From Alphaproteobacteria bacterium (GTDB lineage Bacteria; Pseudomonadota; Alphaproteobacteria; Rhizobiales; Xanthobacteraceae): DNA of 64,000 bases. Positions 44,348 to 52,372 of this stretch are shown one piece after another. Both the position numbers and the translations under genes were made by a program. The stretch covers positions 144,004 through 208,003 of the forward strand of contig VBAH01000019.1 of assembly GCA_005884685.1 (NCBI GenBank). Direction: 5' to 3'. The notes under the pieces were generated by a model. The model saw nothing but the letters and a program-made list of their open reading frames with translations, did not search any database and was not told the origin of the DNA. Each line of letters starts with the position of its first letter. The first letter of the stretch is position 1.

Positions 44348-45295
44348 TCATTTGGCGCGAGCACTTTTGAATGCCGCGACATCCTCCGGCGTGCCGATCG
44401 CGGTTCCCGTCGCGCCTTCGGCAACGCGCTTGACGAGACCGGAGAGCACCTTGCCGGCGCCGACCTCATAGAATGAATCGACGCCTGCGCTCGCCATGAA
44501 GGCGACCGTCTCGCGCCAACGTACGGTGCCGGTCACTTGCGCGATCAGCGATTTGACGATCTCGGCCGGATTGCCGATCGGGCGCGCGAGCACGTTCGCC
44601 ACGAGCGGCACGACGGGTGGTTTTATGGAGACTTTGGCGAGTGCCTCGGCCATCGCGTCAGCAACCGGCTGCATCAGCGCGCAATGGAAGGGTGCGGACA
44701 CGGGCAGCAGCATCGCGCGGCGCGCGCCCTTCGCTTTGGCAATTTCGACCGCGCGCTCGACCGCCGCCTTGTCGCCCGAGACCACGACCTGCCCGCCGCC
44801 GTTGTCGTTCGCCGCCTGGCACACCTGCCCTTGCGCGGCCTCGGCGGCGACCGCCGACGCCGCATCGAACTCCAGCCCGAGCAGCGCCGCCATGGCGCCG
44901 GCGCCGACCGGCACGGCTGCCTGCATCGCACGGCCGCGAATGCGCAGCAGGCGCGCGGTGTCCGCAATGCTCAGTGCGCCGGCTGCAGCGAGTGCGGAAT
45001 ATTCCCCCAGCGAATGACCGGCAACGAAGGCCGCGTCGCGCCCGATATCGACTCCCGCCTCGCTTTCGAGCACGCGCATCGTGGCGAGCGACACGGCCAT
45101 CAACGCCGGCTGTGCATTCTCGGTCAATGTCAGCCGGTCCGCCGGCCCCTCCCACATGATCGCGGTAAGCTTCTCGCCGAGCGCATCATTCACCGCGTCG
45201 AAGACATTCCGCGCGGCGGCAAACTGGTCGGCGAGCGCCCTGCCCATGCCGACCGTCTGGCTCCCCTGGCCCGGGAAAATGAATGCGGTTGTCAT
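44348..45295 (-). CDS. fabD: Malonyl-CoA:ACP transacylase
   Basis: FabD loads malonate on ACP. The 315-residue protein begins TTAFIFPGQGSQTVGMGRAL, has the nucleophile Ser95 in FVAGHSLGEYSALAAAGALS, an Arg in the substrate pocket region and the active-site His in SAPFHCALMQPVADAM. Length is normal. In most Alphaproteobacteria the next gene is fabG; here the next gene on this strand is acpP after about 300 bases without a gene. Confidence 0.96.
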   Translation of the reverse strand: MTTAFIFPGQGSQTVGMGRALADQFAAARNVFDAVNDALGEKLTAIMWEGPADRLTLTENAQPALMAVSLATMRVLESEAGVDIGRDAAFVAGHSLGEYSALAAAGALSIADTARLLRIRGRAMQAAVPVGAGAMAALLGLEFDAASAVAAEAAQGQVCQAANDNGGGQVVVSGDKAAVERAVEIAKAKGARRAMLLPVSAPFHCALMQPVADAMAEALAKVSIKPPVVPLVANVLARPIGNPAEIVKSLIAQVTGTVRWRETVAFMASAGVDSFYEVGAGKVLSGLVKRVAEGATGTAIGTPEDVAAFKSARAK

Positions 45296-45401
45296 GCTTA
45301 GCCTCTGAAAAGACGCCGGTTTAAGACAACGGCGTCCCTAAGGGTGTCAACCCTGTGACGTTTGGCGATGGGGCGGGCGGCGATAGGGCGGACGCGGCCG
45401 C

Positions 45402-47138
45402 TTATGCCGCCTTGGCGTTGTCCCCGACCCGGCCCGCGCGTACGAGCTTGCCGGGCAGCGCGCCGGTCCCCTCGCCGCGCTCGAAGATCGGCTGGCCCGC
45501 GACCAAGGTCGCCTCGTAACCGGTGACGCGCTGCACGAAGCGCCGCCCGTTCGCCGGCATGTCGTGGATCAGTTCGGGCTTTTGCATCCGCATTCCGTCG
45601 AAGTCGATCAGGTTCACGTCGGCGCGCAGTCCCGGCACAAGCCGGCCGCGGTCGGTCAAGCCGAAGAACCCGGCCGTTTCGCTGGTCTGGCGCTTCACCA
45701 ACATTTCCAGCGGCAGCTTCGGTCCGCGCGTGCGATCGCGCCCCCAGTGCGTGAGCATGTAGCTCGGCACGCCCGCGTCGATGATCGAGGTGCAATGCGC
45801 GCCGCCGTCGGACAGCCCGAGCAGGCAGCCCGGATCGTTGAGCATCTCGCGGATCGGCTCGTGGTCGCCGGTCGTGTAGTTCACCACCGGGAAGTAGAGA
45901 TAGTGGCCGTCTTCAAGGATGTAGTCGTAGGCCACTTCATCCGGGGACTTGCCGGTGCGCGCCGCAATCGCCGCGACGCTCTTCTCCGGGCCGGGCTCGT
46001 AGTCGGGCGGGTTGCCCATCGTGAAGAACTTGTCGAACCGGGTGGTGATGTACTGACGGAACTGGGCAAGCTTGGCGACTTCGGCGTCGGAAGGTTTCTC
46101 CGACAGAATTTTCCGCCGCAGGTCGGGATCGCGCAACCGGCGGCGCTGTTCCTCGATCGGCAGGCTTTCGAGCTGCTTGTAGGTCGGCCGCACCGTGAAC
46201 GGATTGAGCGCCGTGCCGATTCCCATCATCACACCGATCGGGCGCCCGGCCATCTGCGCCGTGAGCGAGAGGCCTTCGGCGCGCGCCTCGTGCACCGCCT
46301 TGATCAACCGGCGCCACCGCTGCGGATCGGAATAGCGGTCGGTGAGCAGGAACCAGACCGGACGGCCGGTTTCCCTGGCAAGCTTGCGCATCCAGCGCAG
46401 CTCGAACTCTTCGTCGTCGAAGTCCGAGTTCATCCCGAACGCGCCAGTGCCGGTCACGCTCATCGCCGAGCCGATGCCGAGCAGTTCGTGATCGTCGGCA
46501 TCGCGCGACGGCACCAGGTCGCCGTCCGGCGTCTTGTGCGAATCGGTGCGTGAAGTGGTGAAGCCGAATGCGCCGCAGCGCAGCGCCTCGACGGTGAGGT
46601 CGCGCATCTGCGCAATATCATCCGGCGTCGCCATCTCGCGCCGCACGGCGCGGTCGCCCATGACGTGGACGCGCAGCGGCAAATGCGCGATCTGCGCCGC
46701 AATGTCGATCGCGCGGGGGCGCCGGTCGAGCTCATCCATGTATTGCGGGAACGTTTCCCATTCCCAGTTGAGTCCCGCCGCCAGCACCGGATTGGGTATT
46801 TCCTCGACACCCTCCATCAGGTCCATCAGCGCGCCGCGATGCTCCTTCTTCACCGGCGCGAAGCCGACGCCGCAATTGCCGAACATCACCGTGGTGACGC
46901 CATGCCAGCACGAGGGCGCGAGCATCGGGTCCCACATCGCCTGCCCGTCATAGTGCGTGTGCACATCGACCCAGCCGGGCGTGACCAGCAATCCGTCGGC
47001 ATCGATCTCGCGCTTGCCCGGCCCCTGTTTGCCGCCGACCGCTGCGATGCGGCCGCCTGCGATCGCAACATCGCCGGCGAATGCCGGCTTGCCGCTGCCG
47101 TCAACGATCGTGCCGCCGCGAATGACGATGTCGTGCAT
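45402..47138 (-). CDS. N-acyl-D-amino-acid deacylase family amidohydrolase
   Basis: A 578-residue zinc amidohydrolase of the D-aminoacylase type. The metal-binding HTHYDGQAMWDP (about residues 60-71), the Cys ligand in TVMFGNCGVGFAPV and the catalytic Asp in LLGLSDGGAHCTSI match that family, and the C-terminal LVPGLRADVNLIDFDGMRM belongs to the beta-sandwich of amidohydrolases. It releases D-amino acids or similar from N-acyl derivatives; the precise substrate is uncertain. ATG 47138 gives MHDIVIRGGTIVDGSGKP; GAGCGAC lies upstream. Divergent from the Gly/Ser-rich gene cluster. Confidence 0.9.
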   Translation of the reverse strand: MHDIVIRGGTIVDGSGKPAFAGDVAIAGGRIAAVGGKQGPGKREIDADGLLVTPGWVDVHTHYDGQAMWDPMLAPSCWHGVTTVMFGNCGVGFAPVKKEHRGALMDLMEGVEEIPNPVLAAGLNWEWETFPQYMDELDRRPRAIDIAAQIAHLPLRVHVMGDRAVRREMATPDDIAQMRDLTVEALRCGAFGFTTSRTDSHKTPDGDLVPSRDADDHELLGIGSAMSVTGTGAFGMNSDFDDEEFELRWMRKLARETGRPVWFLLTDRYSDPQRWRRLIKAVHEARAEGLSLTAQMAGRPIGVMMGIGTALNPFTVRPTYKQLESLPIEEQRRRLRDPDLRRKILSEKPSDAEVAKLAQFRQYITTRFDKFFTMGNPPDYEPGPEKSVAAIAARTGKSPDEVAYDYILEDGHYLYFPVVNYTTGDHEPIREMLNDPGCLLGLSDGGAHCTSIIDAGVPSYMLTHWGRDRTRGPKLPLEMLVKRQTSETAGFFGLTDRGRLVPGLRADVNLIDFDGMRMQKPELIHDMPANGRRFVQRVTGYEATLVAGQPIFERGEGTGALPGKLVRAGRVGDNAKAA

Positions 47139-47317
47139 GGGTCGCTCCCGGACTTTCAGAAGGCCGATGATGCGCCCGCGCGAACCCGAGAACAATGGGC
47201 CTGGACGCATAAGAGATCGGACGCGAACCAAACGATTCGATTCAAACCCTGACGCGCGTCACCGCTCTTTGATTCGCAATCCCGCCCGTCTGTTCCGTCG
47301 GAACACCTTGATGCTTC

Positions 47318-47342
47318 GGAACATGATTGGACTCGTGACGTT
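47318..47342 (+). promoter_or_regulatory. EcfG-type (general stress) promoter
   Basis: GGAAC (47318-47322), a 16-base spacer and CGTT (47339-47342) match the consensus of the alphaproteobacterial general-stress sigma factor EcfG exactly in both boxes and spacing. It ends 62 bases before the ATG at 47405. A second GGAAC at 47300-47304 has no matching CGTT. Assignment from consensus only. Confidence 0.65.
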
Positions 47343-47404
47343 GGTTTCGCAGCCATCGCGCCGGCCCCTGTCGCACGATGGATATAGAAACCAGGAGGGT
47401 ACCG

Positions 47405-47947
47405 ATGACGCTCAAACAATTACGCATCGCAGCATTGACGGCCACGTTCCTCACCGGAACTGTTGCGCTGGGCTACGCTCAATCGAGTTCAACCATTGGC
47501 ACTGGCGGCTCTTCCGCTGGCGGCGGAACTTCCAGCACCACGCTCGGCACTGGCGGCTCATCGGCCGGTGGCAGCGGCACCGGTACTTCCTCGACGATCG
47601 GCGTCGGCGGTTCGTCGGCGGGTGGCGGCCAATCGAGCACGACGCTCGGAACAGGCGGGTCCGCGGCCGGCGGGTCGAAGACCGGTACATCGTCCACCAT
47701 CGGCACTGGCGGTTCGTCGGCTGGCGGCAAGACCGGCTCGTCATCGACGGTCGGAACCGGCGGCTCCGCGGCTGGCGGCTCGAAGACCGGAACGTCTTCG
47801 ACCGTCGGCACTGGCGGTTCCAGCGCGGGCGGAAAGACCGGCTCGTCGTCGACAGCCGGCACCGGCGGTTCGAGCGCCGGCACCAGCGGCATGGAGCATG
47901 AGAACCGCGGCAAGCACAAAGGCCGCAGACACGGCCATCGCGACTAA
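47405..47947 (+). CDS. Secreted Gly/Ser/Thr-rich tandem-repeat protein
   Basis: I recognise no named family. The 180-residue protein has a signal peptide (residues 1-25, ending GYA before Gln26), then eight tandem repeats of 15-19 residues (27-162) of the form [ST]S-[ST]-T-x-G-T-G-G-S-[SA]-A-G-G, and an 18-residue tail rich in His, Lys and Arg (HENRGKHKGRRHGHRD). The repeat body has no Cys, aromatic or charged residues apart from a few Lys. A strong ribosome-binding site AGGAGGG precedes ATG 47405. An EcfG-type promoter lies upstream, so expression in stress or stationary phase is likely. A surface or periplasmic matrix role is possible but unproven. Confidence 0.8.
   Translation: MTLKQLRIAALTATFLTGTVALGYAQSSSTIGTGGSSAGGGTSSTTLGTGGSSAGGSGTGTSSTIGVGGSSAGGGQSSTTLGTGGSAAGGSKTGTSSTIGTGGSSAGGKTGSSSTVGTGGSAAGGSKTGTSSTVGTGGSSAGGKTGSSSTAGTGGSSAGTSGMEHENRGKHKGRRHGHRD
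47483..47890 (+). repeat. Coding tandem repeat array, period about 51 bases
   Basis: Eight in-frame repeats encode the Gly/Ser/Thr body of the 47405 protein. There is a higher-order duplication: the 105-base units 47633-47737 and 47738-47842 encode 35-residue blocks that differ at only three residues, which points to recent expansion. Synonymous differences between units show it is under protein-level constraint. Confidence 0.85.
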
Positions 47948-47959
47948 CACGTCGCCGGC

Positions 47960-47990
47960 GCGCACGGCTCTCTATCGGAGAGTCGTGCGC
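47960..47990 (+). terminator. 13-bp hairpin between the 47405 and 48020 genes
   Basis: Arms 47960-47972 and 47978-47990 pair over 13 bases with one G-T wobble and a 5-base loop TATCG. No T-run follows, so it may be a partial terminator or an mRNA stabiliser that separates expression of the first and second genes. Confidence 0.5.
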
Positions 47991-48019
47991 CCTTCCCTCA
48001 ACGCGAAGGAGGAACGCAC

Positions 48020-48358
48020 ATGATGCGCCCAGTCGCACTCATCGCAGCGTTGACGATCAGCCCGCTGATCGGCCCCATAACGGCATCAGCTCAATCGGCG
48101 AACTCCAGCGGATGCAAAATCGTGCAGCTGAAACCCGGCGAACGCGCTCCATCCGGCGCGATGACCAGTTCGGTGACGGCGGGCGGCGGGAAAGTTTCCG
48201 GGCATACGACGGGAGGCAATTCGGTCACCGTTCATTCCGGTGACGGAACGACCAGCAGCTCGGTGACGACAAGCAGCTCCGGAAACGGCGGCTCGACCAC
48301 CGTCACATCGGCGAACGGGGACTGCACCGTTTACGTCACCCCAGGACAGAAAAAATAG
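48020..48358 (+). CDS. Secreted Ser/Thr/Gly-rich protein with two cysteines
   Basis: A 112-residue exported protein: signal peptide ending near TASAQ (residue 25). The mature part has Cys32 (SSGCKIVQLKPGERAP), a repeat-like Ser/Thr/Gly body (SSVTAGGGKVSGHTTGGNSV, TVHSGDGTTSSSVTTSSSG) with alternating Thr/Ser/Val typical of beta-strands, and a second Cys near 101 (ANGDCTVYVTPGQKK). The two Cys could close the body into a disulfide-held unit. GAAGGAGGAA precedes the ATG. No family recognised. The third gene follows after 8 bases, so these two are cotranscribed. Confidence 0.75.
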   Translation: MMRPVALIAALTISPLIGPITASAQSANSSGCKIVQLKPGERAPSGAMTSSVTAGGGKVSGHTTGGNSVTVHSGDGTTSSSVTTSSSGNGGSTTVTSANGDCTVYVTPGQKK

Positions 48359-48366
48359 GAGCCTCC

Positions 48367-48843
48367 ATGCGCACAAACTTGAAACTCATTTTGCTGGCGG
48401 GCGCCCTGACGGCGGCCGTTTCCTCCGCCGCGATGGCGCAGAGCGCCTCGTCGGTCGGGAGCGGCGGCGCATCAGCCGGGGCAAGCGGATCGGCCGCGAC
48501 GGGAGGCACCGCGGGAAGCGGCGCCGCAGGCGGCACATCGGCCTCAACGCTGGGCACCGGCGGCACTTCCACGAGCCCGACCGGCACAACATCGGCCACC
48601 ATCGGTACGGCGGGATCTGCCGCGGGGGGCACCAAGGACACAAGCCGGTCCAAGGTGAACGGCAATGCCAACAACCTGCACGGCCATTCTATGGCGCGCG
48701 CGCAGGACGGCGGCACGTGGAGCCGCTCGATGACGCAAACCAAAGTGCATAAAGGCGAGGTCCGATCGCGCACGCGCACGATGGCCCACCAGCCCGGCGG
48801 AGCGCCGGTGAAGTCCACGACCGGAATCAATACGGGTCAGTAG
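48367..48843 (+). CDS. Secreted Gly/Ser/Thr-rich protein, relative of the 47405 product
   Basis: A 158-residue protein with a signal peptide ending SAAMAQ (about residue 25). Residues 26-90 carry looser versions of the same repeat as the 47405 protein (ASSVGSGGASAGASGSAATG, STLGTGGTSTSPTGTTSATI). The C-terminal part (about 93-158) is different: basic and His-containing, RSKVNGNANNLHGHSMARAQ, then KVHKGEVRSRTRTMAHQP. The plan, signal peptide plus Gly/Ser repeats plus a basic tail, is shared with the first gene, so the two look like diverged paralogues. Function unknown. A good terminator follows at 48901. Confidence 0.77.
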   Translation: MRTNLKLILLAGALTAAVSSAAMAQSASSVGSGGASAGASGSAATGGTAGSGAAGGTSASTLGTGGTSTSPTGTTSATIGTAGSAAGGTKDTSRSKVNGNANNLHGHSMARAQDGGTWSRSMTQTKVHKGEVRSRTRTMAHQPGGAPVKSTTGINTGQ

Positions 48844-48900
48844 CCGCCTCACGGCGCACGCAGGGTTCCGCGCGCTGCGTCGTCAGTATTAGTACCGAGC

Positions 48901-48933
48901 GCCCCGGAGCACATTTCCGGGGCTTTCGTCTTT
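48901..48933 (+). terminator. Intrinsic terminator after the secreted-protein cluster
   Basis: GCCCCGGA (48901-48908) pairs with TCCGGGGC (48916-48923), with a 7-base loop, followed by TTTCGTCTTT. It separates the Gly/Ser-rich cluster from the protease gene at 49029. Confidence 0.75.
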
Positions 48934-49028
48934 GTCCTACCAGATTCTCGTGATTCATTAGCGGAACGGAGAGCGCGGCGTTCGCGCTCGACTCGCTGAC
49001 ACGACGAAGACCGGGGCTGAAGGGGACA

Positions 49029-49742
49029 ATGACGAAACTGTTTGCAATGGCGCTCGCGCTTGCGAGTTGCTGCACTCCGGCTTGGGCCGACGGGAGCACC
49101 GGCAAGACGGCCGAAGCGCCTTCCATGCGATTTGAATGGCACCCGAACCAAGCGCCCGATTGCACCGAATGCGTGAGCTGGATTTACGCCGTCGGTCCCA
49201 TCACCGCGCGGACGCCGAGGGACTTCGAGCGTTTCACCGCGGCGAAAAACGTGCGCGGCGGCACGATGGTGTTGAATTCGCCCGGCGGGTCGGTCTCCGG
49301 CGCGATCGCGCTGGGCAGACAGATGCGCGCGCTGGAGGTGAATACGACGGTCGGCCGCGCCGCCGATGCCTTGGCAACACGATGGCTGAGCGATGCCTCG
49401 TGCAGCTCGATGTGTGCCTTTCTGTTACTGGCTGGCAAAGAGCGCCACGTTCCGGCCGAAGCGAAAGTCAAAGTTCATCAGATCTGGCTCGCCGACAGGA
49501 ACAAGAACATCCTGAACAATCGCTACACCGCAGACGAGCTCGCGCTGGTTCAACGCGATATCGCGCGGCTCGCCCGTTACGAGTTGGACATGACGGGCAG
49601 CATCGAGATGCTGGAGAGCGCGTTGCAGGTTCCGGCCTGGGGGCCGATGCACCAGCTGTCCGGCGAGGAGCTGGGGCGAGCCAAAATCAGAACCCGAGAA
49701 ACCGTGCCGACCTCCCACGGTCCGGTTGCGACCAACGATTGA
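49029..49742 (+). CDS. Secreted ClpP/SppA-fold serine protease-like protein
   Basis: A 237-residue exported protein, with a signal peptide ending near PAWAD (residue 20). The ClpP/crotonase fold is marked by TMVLNSPGGSVSGAIALGRQ (about residues 79-98), the oxyanion NSPGG loop, and by DASCSSMCAFLLLAGKERHV, in which Ser126 or Ser127 is the probable nucleophile; VKVHQIW (His150) is the likely base region. Two further Cys (CTEC, 45-48) may form a disulfide. Such proteins are common as periplasmic proteases in Hyphomicrobiales, with unknown substrates. It has its own 5' region after the terminator at 48901-48933, 86 bases before the ATG. Confidence 0.78.
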   Translation: MTKLFAMALALASCCTPAWADGSTGKTAEAPSMRFEWHPNQAPDCTECVSWIYAVGPITARTPRDFERFTAAKNVRGGTMVLNSPGGSVSGAIALGRQMRALEVNTTVGRAADALATRWLSDASCSSMCAFLLLAGKERHVPAEAKVKVHQIWLADRNKNILNNRYTADELALVQRDIARLARYELDMTGSIEMLESALQVPAWGPMHQLSGEELGRAKIRTRETVPTSHGPVATND

Positions 49743-49764
49743 ACCGGGGGGCTCGGTTCCAGCC

Positions 49765-49792
49765 TTGCCTTCGCGCCAAATCGCGCTATAAA
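49765..49792 (+). promoter_or_regulatory. Sigma-70-type promoter for rpsF operon
   Basis: -35 TTGCCT (49765-49770), a 16-base spacer, and -10 TATAAA (49787-49792). It predicts an mRNA start near 49799 and a leader of about 165 bases before rpsF, long for this genome. Confidence 0.6.
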
Positions 49793-49901
49793 CCCGGCCT
49801 CCGCTCGATCCCGGCCGGGAGCTGAACGGACGGCCGTCCCGCAGGGGCCGGCAGGACCGCATGGTCCGGCGTCCCGTGTTCCCGCCTTCCTGAGAACTTC
49901 T

Positions 49902-49958
49902 GCCTTTCCCGAAGGGCACGAGGGGCTTGGCGCCGGACGAGCCAGACAAGGGAAAGGC
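49902..49958 (+). promoter_or_regulatory. rpsF leader hairpin burying the ribosome-binding site (candidate S6:S18 site)
   Basis: GCCTTTCCC (49902-49910) pairs perfectly with GGGAAAGGC (49950-49958), which contains the rpsF ribosome-binding site, 5 bases before ATG 49964. Inside, GGCT (49924-49927) pairs with AGCC (49940-49943), leaving a 12-base loop that contains CCG (49933-49935). A CCG in a leader hairpin is the recognition feature of the known S6:S18 autoregulatory motif in bacterial rpsF leaders. The fit to that motif is by inspection only. Confidence 0.5.
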
Positions 49959-49963
49959 ATTCC

Positions 49964-50422
49964 ATGCCATTGTACGAACACGTCTATCTGGCGCGCCAGG
50001 ATCTGAGCGCGCAGCAGGTCGAGGAGATGACGACCAGCTTCAAGGGCGTCATCGAAGGCCTCGGCGGCAAGCTCGTCGGCGATCCCGAGTACTGGGGCGT
50101 CAAAACGCTTTCGTTCCGCATCCGCAAGAACCGCAAGGCGCACTTCACGCTGTTCAAGCTCGACGCCCCGCCCGCCGCACTGACCGAGGTCGAGCGCCAG
50201 CAGCGGCTCTCCGAGGACGTGCTGCGCTATCTCACCGTGCGCGTCGACGAGCACGAGGAAGGCCCGTCCGCGATGATGCGCAAGGCCGACCGCGATCGCG
50301 AGCGCGACGAGCGCGGCGGCGGCCGCTTCGATCGTGGCGACCGCTTCGACCGCGGCGATCGGGATCGCGGCCCACGGCGTGAGCGCCGTGAAGACGAACC
50401 CGCAGCGGCGGCCGAGGAGTAA
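49964..50422 (+). CDS. rpsF: 30S ribosomal protein S6
   Basis: S6 binds S18 on the small-subunit platform. Residues 1-95 are the S6 fold ([60 protein letters not shown]). The remaining 55 residues are a charged Arg/Asp/Gly tail with repeated RFDRGD units, ending in a short acidic-Ala stretch; long charged S6 tails are usual in Rhizobiales. First gene of rpsF-rpsR-DUF2232-rplI; its ribosome-binding site lies in a leader hairpin. Confidence 0.97.
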   Translation: MPLYEHVYLARQDLSAQQVEEMTTSFKGVIEGLGGKLVGDPEYWGVKTLSFRIRKNRKAHFTLFKLDAPPAALTEVERQQRLSEDVLRYLTVRVDEHEEGPSAMMRKADRDRERDERGGGRFDRGDRFDRGDRDRGPRRERREDEPAAAAEE

Positions 50423-50427
50423 GCATC

Positions 50428-50673
50428 ATGCAGTTCGCAGCATCCCAGGGACGCCGTCCGTTCTTCCGCCGCCGCAAGACCTGTCCGTTCTCCGGCACCA
50501 ACGCGCCGAAGATCGACTACAAGGACGTGAAGCTGTTGCAGCGCTACGTTTCGGAGCGCGGCAAGATCGTGCCGAGCCGCATCACCGCGGTCTCGACCAA
50601 GAAGCAGCGTGAGCTTGCGCGCGCGATCAAGCGGGCGCGCTTTCTCGGCCTGCTGAACTACGTGATAAAGTAG
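50428..50673 (+). CDS. rpsR: 30S ribosomal protein S18
   Basis: An 81-residue S18 with [20 protein letters not shown] at the N-terminus and [20 protein letters not shown] at the C-terminus, both standard. Five bases after rpsF. A GCCGGA/TCCGGC hairpin (50692-50707) follows the stop and may reduce read-through to the DUF2232 gene. Confidence 0.98.
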   Translation: MQFAASQGRRPFFRRRKTCPFSGTNAPKIDYKDVKLLQRYVSERGKIVPSRITAVSTKKQRELARAIKRARFLGLLNYVIK

Positions 50674-50765
50674 ATCACTTCACAAGAGGCTGCCGGACTG
50701 ATCCGGCGGCCGATGGTTGGGGCGGATATCCGCCTCTAACCGCTCGGAGAGCGGGACAGCTGGCG

Positions 50766-51755
50766 ATGATGCAGATCGTTCTCATTGCTTTGGGCGCAGG
50801 CGCAGCATCGGCCTTGCTGTTCGCCTCGATCGTGTCCGGCTCGCCGCTGTCGTTTGCGCTCGCCAACTTCGCGCAGCTTCCGATCATGCTGGCGGCGATC
50901 GGCTGGACGCATGTCGCGGGCCTGTTCGCCGCGCTCATCGCCTCGCTCGGCCTTGCGGTCGCCACCACCGGCTCGGTCGCGCTCGCATTCCTGCTCGGTA
51001 TCGGCCTGCCGGCCTGGGGGATCGGCTATCTCGCCCTGCTCGCGCGCGCAACGCCGGGCGCGGGTCCTGCCGCCATCGAATGGTATCCGGTCGGCCGCAT
51101 CGTGGTGTGGACCGCGCTCGCGGCCTCGCTGATCGTGCTCATCACCATGATGCGCTACGGCCTCGATGCGGCGCAGATGCAGGCCGGCCTGCGCCGCGAG
51201 CTGGAGCGCGCGCTGCGCTTCCTCTCCGGCTCGCCGGCGAATTCTCCGCTGCAGCTTCCGAGCATCCGCGACCCCGAACGCCTGCTCGATGTGCTGGTGC
51301 TGATCGTGCCGCCGATGAAGGCGCTGGCGCTGACGGCGACGAGCCTGCTGAACCTGTGGCTCGCGGCGCTGATCGTGCGCGTCTCCGGACGGCTCAAGCG
51401 GCCGTGGCCGGATATCGCACAGATGAGCTTTCCGCCGTTCGCCGCAACCGTGCTGGCGATCGCGGTTGCTGGCACGTTCCTGCCCGATGTGATCGGCCTG
51501 GCGAGCGGCGTGTTCACCGCGAGTCTGCTGCTCGCCTATGCGCTGCTCGGCTTTGCCGTGCTGCACACGCTCACGCGCGGCATGAACGGCCGCGGCTTCA
51601 TGCTGTCGGGAACGTATTTCATCGTCGGCCTGTTCGGCTGGCCGATCGTCCTGATGTCGCTGCTCGGACTGCTCGAAACCATGGCCTCGCTGCGCGCGCG
51701 CGCCGCCGCGCGGCGCAAGCCGCCGATCCCACCAGCTCCCACCAATCGCACGTGA
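50766..51755 (+). CDS. DUF2232 membrane protein
   Basis: A 329-residue integral membrane protein with about eight helices. It starts [20 protein letters not shown], contains ILIALVAS-like helices and the central [20 protein letters not shown], and ends with a basic Pro-rich tail. Proteins of this family (related to YybS) lie between rpsR and rplI in most Rhizobiales; the function is unknown. Despite the ribosomal setting there is no RNA-binding feature, so it is probably only cotranscribed. It starts 92 bases after rpsR and ends 20 bases before rplI. Confidence 0.87.
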   Translation: MMQIVLIALGAGAASALLFASIVSGSPLSFALANFAQLPIMLAAIGWTHVAGLFAALIASLGLAVATTGSVALAFLLGIGLPAWGIGYLALLARATPGAGPAAIEWYPVGRIVVWTALAASLIVLITMMRYGLDAAQMQAGLRRELERALRFLSGSPANSPLQLPSIRDPERLLDVLVLIVPPMKALALTATSLLNLWLAALIVRVSGRLKRPWPDIAQMSFPPFAATVLAIAVAGTFLPDVIGLASGVFTASLLLAYALLGFAVLHTLTRGMNGRGFMLSGTYFIVGLFGWPIVLMSLLGLLETMASLRARAAARRKPPIPPAPTNRT

Positions 51756-51775
51756 TCCCACAACGGAGAGACCCA

Positions 51776-52372
51776 ATGGAAGTGATCCTGCTCGAACGCG
51801 TCGGCAAGCTCGGACAGATGGGCGAGGTCGTGCGCGTGAAGGACGGCTTCGCGCGCAATTTCCTGCTGCCGCAGGGCAAGGCGCTGCGCGCCACCAAGGA
51901 CAACCGCTCCAAGTTCGAGGGCATGAAGGTCCAGCTCGAGGCGCGTAACCTCGAGATGAAGACCGAGGCCGAGGGCATTGCCGGCAAGCTCAACGGCAAG
52001 AGTTTTGTCGTGCTGCGGCAAGCCTCGGAAACCGGACAGCTGTTCGGCTCGGTGTCGGCGCGTGACATCGCCACCATTCTGGTCGACGGCGGATTCACCG
52101 TGGCGCGCAACCAGGTAGCGCTGCATGCGCCGATCAAGATGATCGGCATGCACACGGTGCCGGTCGCACTGCACCCCGAGGTCGAGGTGACGATCACCAT
52201 CAACGTGGCGCGCAATGCCGACGAAGCCGACCGTCAGGCGCGCGGCGAGGACGTGACGCAGCGGCGCGACGAGACCGAGGAGGAAGCAGCCGCCGCGGAG
52301 GCGGCCGCCTTCTTCGAGAAGCCCGAAGAGGCGCCCGATCAGGGCAACGGCGAGGACGCAAAGACCGACTGA
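51776..52372 (+). CDS. rplI: 50S ribosomal protein L9
   Basis: A 198-residue L9. The N-domain [20 protein letters not shown] and [20 protein letters not shown] binds 23S rRNA, the central helix is charged, and the C-domain contains [18 protein letters not shown] sequence. Beyond residue 150 there is an acidic Glu/Ala extension ([20 protein letters not shown]). ATG 51776 is preceded by GGAGAG. The last 34 bases overlap the 3' end of the convergent cytochrome gene. Confidence 0.97.
   Translation: MEVILLERVGKLGQMGEVVRVKDGFARNFLLPQGKALRATKDNRSKFEGMKVQLEARNLEMKTEAEGIAGKLNGKSFVVLRQASETGQLFGSVSARDIATILVDGGFTVARNQVALHAPIKMIGMHTVPVALHPEVEVTITINVARNADEADRQARGEDVTQRRDETEEEAAAAEAAAFFEKPEEAPDQGNGEDAKTD

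Noticed and set aside
47483..47890. Regular repeats suggesting a CRISPR array
   Set aside because: Repeats are in-frame, continuous, of variable length and without unique spacers; they encode the Gly/Ser/Thr repeat protein.
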